A stretch of 64,000 bases of DNA from Silene conica. Taxonomy: Eukaryota; Streptophyta; Magnoliopsida; Caryophyllales; Caryophyllaceae. This document shows, in pieces, positions 61,536 to 64,000 of the stretch. Made by a program: the position numbers and the translations under genes. The first letter of the stretch is position 1. Each line of letters opens with the position of its first letter. Under the pieces are notes generated by a model that was given only the letters and a program-made list of their open reading frames with translations, made no database searches and was not told the origin of the DNA. Location: positions 28,491,568 through 28,555,567 of the forward strand of contig CM055319.2 of the NCBI GenBank assembly GCA_029255685.2, written 5' to 3'.

Positions 61536-62516
61536 TGTTGGAACTAGTGTCCTCCACAGTTAGTGCGACAACATGAATAAATCTCTTAAAGGTTCACAGA
61601 GTATACTTTGTATTTTAATCAGTTGATTCACGTTTATCAATAACGGTTGGCCTGCTAGAAGTTTGACGTTATTGTCATACAAATGGTGGTAATCAACTGG
61701 TCCCTAAAAGTCACACCTAAAGGATGTAATCTGAGAGATATGATTAAATGAAAATATAATCATATTGATACCTTATACGACTAAAAGTTAGTCAATGTAA
61801 TGATGAATATTTAATACTGATTAAATAATATTAGCTGAGACGAATTAAAATGTTAATTTGTAATTAAATATAAAATGTTATATTTAATTGAGGTATATAA
61901 TGTAATTATTTAATACCGATTAAATAATGTAATTAAATATAAATTGTTATATTTAATTAGCAATTTATACAGATAAAATATTTTATACAGAAGAGGATAA
62001 AACCAATTTTATACAGATAAAGTTGGGCGTGTGTTTTGCGCGTGTGATTTACTCGGTTGTTACAACCGATTGTGGAGTGTTTGAGGAGGACTCAAATACT
62101 GATTTGAGGAATCCTATCTTATGGTTAATTGCAAGGTAGTTAGTAGGAGATATACTACTACTTATAGACTACCTTACGGCATACATAAGTGACACAAAAA
62201 CACAATTCCTCACGGCATACATAAGGCTCACACGGCTATTCCCTCTTCCCGAGACATTCATCATACACATAAAAAATTAACAGTAATTTTGTAGTTTCTA
62301 GCTCAAGAAAAGGTATTTCTCGTAGCATCTTGGGTGCAACAATTAGGAGGATATCTACCTTGATATCTGTTCTTAGGCCTTATTGCGGGGATAAAAGGTT
62401 GATTCTTAATCCTTGTCATGTATCTTGTTTTTCGTTTATGACTATGAATTGTATCTTTTAATTTCGTTATAATCCTTCAATTATAAAGTTGGGAAGTATA
62501 CAGATATTTTCCCACA
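61536..62516 (+). repeat. Copia copy 5, 3' LTR
   Basis: 981 bp, TGTTGGAACTAGTGTCCTCC to ...TTCCCACA. Its start resembles the start of the 74-bp unit of the younger copies, so that unit probably preserves an older form of the LTR edge. Confidence 0.88.
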
Positions 62517-62684
62517 ATCGTAGCATGACCAAAATACCAAATGACAACTTTTCTAATGGAGGCTGCATCTTACAGGAATACACAATACAATACTAAATTC
62601 CTAATGTGAGACTGAGCCCTACGTACATCAACAATACTACAATAGTGAATAAGTGAATAACATAGTAATATAAAGATCCCAGCT
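62517..62684 (-). other. 3' flank of the hAT gene
   Basis: About 170 AT-rich bases between copia copy 5 and the hAT stop codon. Nothing else is recognisable; it is probably the 3' untranslated region of the transposase gene, cut by copia 5. Confidence 0.5.
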
Positions 62685-64000
62685 TCAAATTTCAAGAGCA
62701 TCATCACCATCATCTTCAATCTTGCCAAGAATAGAATACCCTAAAAAAAGAGAAACGATAAATAAATTTTCATCAGATTAACAAGTTGATAAAAAAAAAC
62801 TTATATAAAACATTTTTTCGTATAATCAACATAATAAAAAAATAAAATACTTACTAAGAGAGAAATTATTTGCTCGTAACCAATCCTCGTTGCAAGCAAG
62901 TGACTCAATAGTGACTGATGTAAGAGAAGCTCGCCATGGACTAATCAACTTTTTCGCATACTAAAAGCCGATTCCAAAGGAACAGAAGAAATTGGAATAG
63001 CAAGAATATCACGTGCCAAAGCTCCAAGTTTTGGAAATTTAGACGATGTTCCTTTCCAATAATCCAATATATCAAGTGGAGCATTATAGTCATGATTCTT
63101 TTCCTCCAAGTATAGATCAATTTCAGATTTCTCGACCAATACTTTTGGCCTCTTACTCATCTAAGAACCAAAAAATCTTTAACCTCTCACTTCTCCCAAG
63201 AGGGATGTCTTTAGCACCCACAACGTTCACATTACCAACACCACTTTGATTACTCACTTGACTGTAATCCTTAAGTAAGGTAGACAATGTTTCTAGCACT
63301 TCTTTTGTTTTCTCCTTGGCATAATTCACATTGTCACCAGCAAGAGTAGTATAACAATACTCAACAAATGACATTTTATAGCGAGGATCCAAAACACAAG
63401 CACAAGACAACAATAAATTGTATTTATTCCAATATTTATCAAACTTCTTTTTCATTGGTTTAACCATGTTAACTAAATAAGCATGTTGTCCATTTACCAC
63501 TTCCTTCAATAAGCATTGTATTTCCCAGACCCCTTTAAAATACACATTTGTTGTTGGGGTATTAGATGCTGAAAATTAAGTCGTAATATCATAGAAATTT
63601 TTCAAAAACTCATTGATAGTATACACTTATCCCATTCTTCATTGCTAAGAATATGTTGCATAAGATCCTTATCTTTTTCAATTACATGATCAATAGGACG
63701 TCTAAAGTCAAGAGCACGATCAAGCATCAAATAGATAGAATTCCATCTCACACAACAATCACCCCGAAGTATTTTTTGCATCCAAATGATAAATGAGTTG
63801 AGCAACTTCTTTTTCTTTGGTATAGAATGCCTAAAATGCTTACCAATATCTCTAATCTTATCAACAACCACATCCAAAAGTTTCAAACCATCTTTTACAA
63901 TGAGATTTATAATATGACAACAACGGATTTGAAAAAATTGACCACCAAATAACAGATCACTTCCACTTCTAAAGAGTTGTCGTTTGATTTCCACAATCAT
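62685..64000 (-). pseudogene. hAT transposase C-terminal part, with intron and frameshifts
   Basis: It encodes the C-terminal half of a plant hAT transposase (RICESLEEPER/DAYSLEEPER type); the start is beyond the right edge. It shows FQIRCCHIINLIV and CCVRWNSIYLMLDRAL (63602-64000), then MKKKFDKYWNKYNLLLSCACVLDPRYK (given here only as the hAT-like RNase-fold region, 63153-63545), then the dimerisation region with SEIDLYLEEK, LARDILAIPISSVPLESAFS (62945-63160) and, after a one-base shift near 62960, ESLACNEDWLR. A GTAAGT donor at 62854 and a TTTTTTTAG acceptor at 62741 bound a 114-bp intron. The last exon (62685-62740) ends EDDGDDALEI-stop. Further frame breaks near 63160 and 63550-63600 make it a pseudogene. 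Confidence 0.85.
62741..62854 (-). other. Predicted intron in the hAT remnant
   Basis: 114 bp, AT-rich. On the minus strand it begins GTAAGTATTTTATT and ends TTTTTTTAG. Joining the exons keeps the frame and leads to a stop after 18 more codons. Confidence 0.65.

Larger units (their letters stand above)
55648..62516 (+). mobile_element. Old Ty1/copia element, copy 5, 5' end missing
   Basis: Same family as copies 1-4 but strongly decayed. It starts inside the leader, where G3 interrupts it, and runs through gag-pol, the long 3' region and a 981-bp 3' LTR. The 5' LTR should lie left of the window, beyond all younger layers. Confidence 0.9.

Overview
The window is a stack of nested plant retrotransposons. 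No ordinary host gene is visible. The only non-retroelement coding sequence is a broken hAT-type transposase at the right edge. The organism is a flowering plant, probably a eudicot. Evidence: Ty1/copia elements primed by initiator tRNA-Met, Athila-like Ty3/gypsy elements primed by tRNA-Asp, and a Tekay-like chromovirus gag and LTR. The sequence alone does not give a species.

Layout from left to right. (A) 1-21546, minus strand: a tandem array of three copia units in LTR-body-LTR-body-LTR order, with neighbouring units sharing one 993-bp LTR. The left end lies outside the window. (B) 21547-29423, plus strand: the right half of a Tekay-like chromovirus. It has a gag remnant, no pol, and a roughly 6.4-kb LTR that holds a TIR-bearing DNA element with a 98-bp satellite. 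(C) 29424-35110, minus: Athila-like element G1, with gag, protease, RT, RNase H and part of integrase, all broken. (D) 35111-36951, minus: the LTR and leader of Athila-like element G2. (E) 36952-39424 plus 54925-55647, minus: gag start and LTR of Athila-like element G3. (F) 39425-54924, minus: element G4, complete with ATAAA target duplications and gag but no pol, inserted in the LTR of G3. (G) 39950-48244, plus: a complete young copia (copy 4), with CCTAC target duplications, inserted in the 3' LTR of G4. (H) 55648-62516, plus: an old copia (copy 5). (I) 62517-64000, minus: hAT transposase remnant with one intron.

The layers read as a stratigraphy. hAT was hit by copia 5, then G3, G2, G1, Tekay and finally the copia array, each inserted into the one before. 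Each of these elements lacks its left part because that part should lie left of the window, which gives testable target-site predictions.

The most unusual signal is a set of short TCGA-centred inverted repeats. All cassettes in the leaders of copia copies 1-3 use GGTCGGTCGACC. Copia copy 4 carries CACTCGATCGAGTG at both homologous places. The GGTCGACC type recurs in the LTRs and gag of the unrelated Athila-like elements. Flanking bases often extend the stem with different base pairs, which points to a structural or self-pairing role, perhaps RNA dimerisation or packaging. Other notable points: a 74-bp unit that duplicates the polypurine tract and LTR start, two amber codons shared by the array copies, and a leader hairpin capped by UUCG in G1 and G4.
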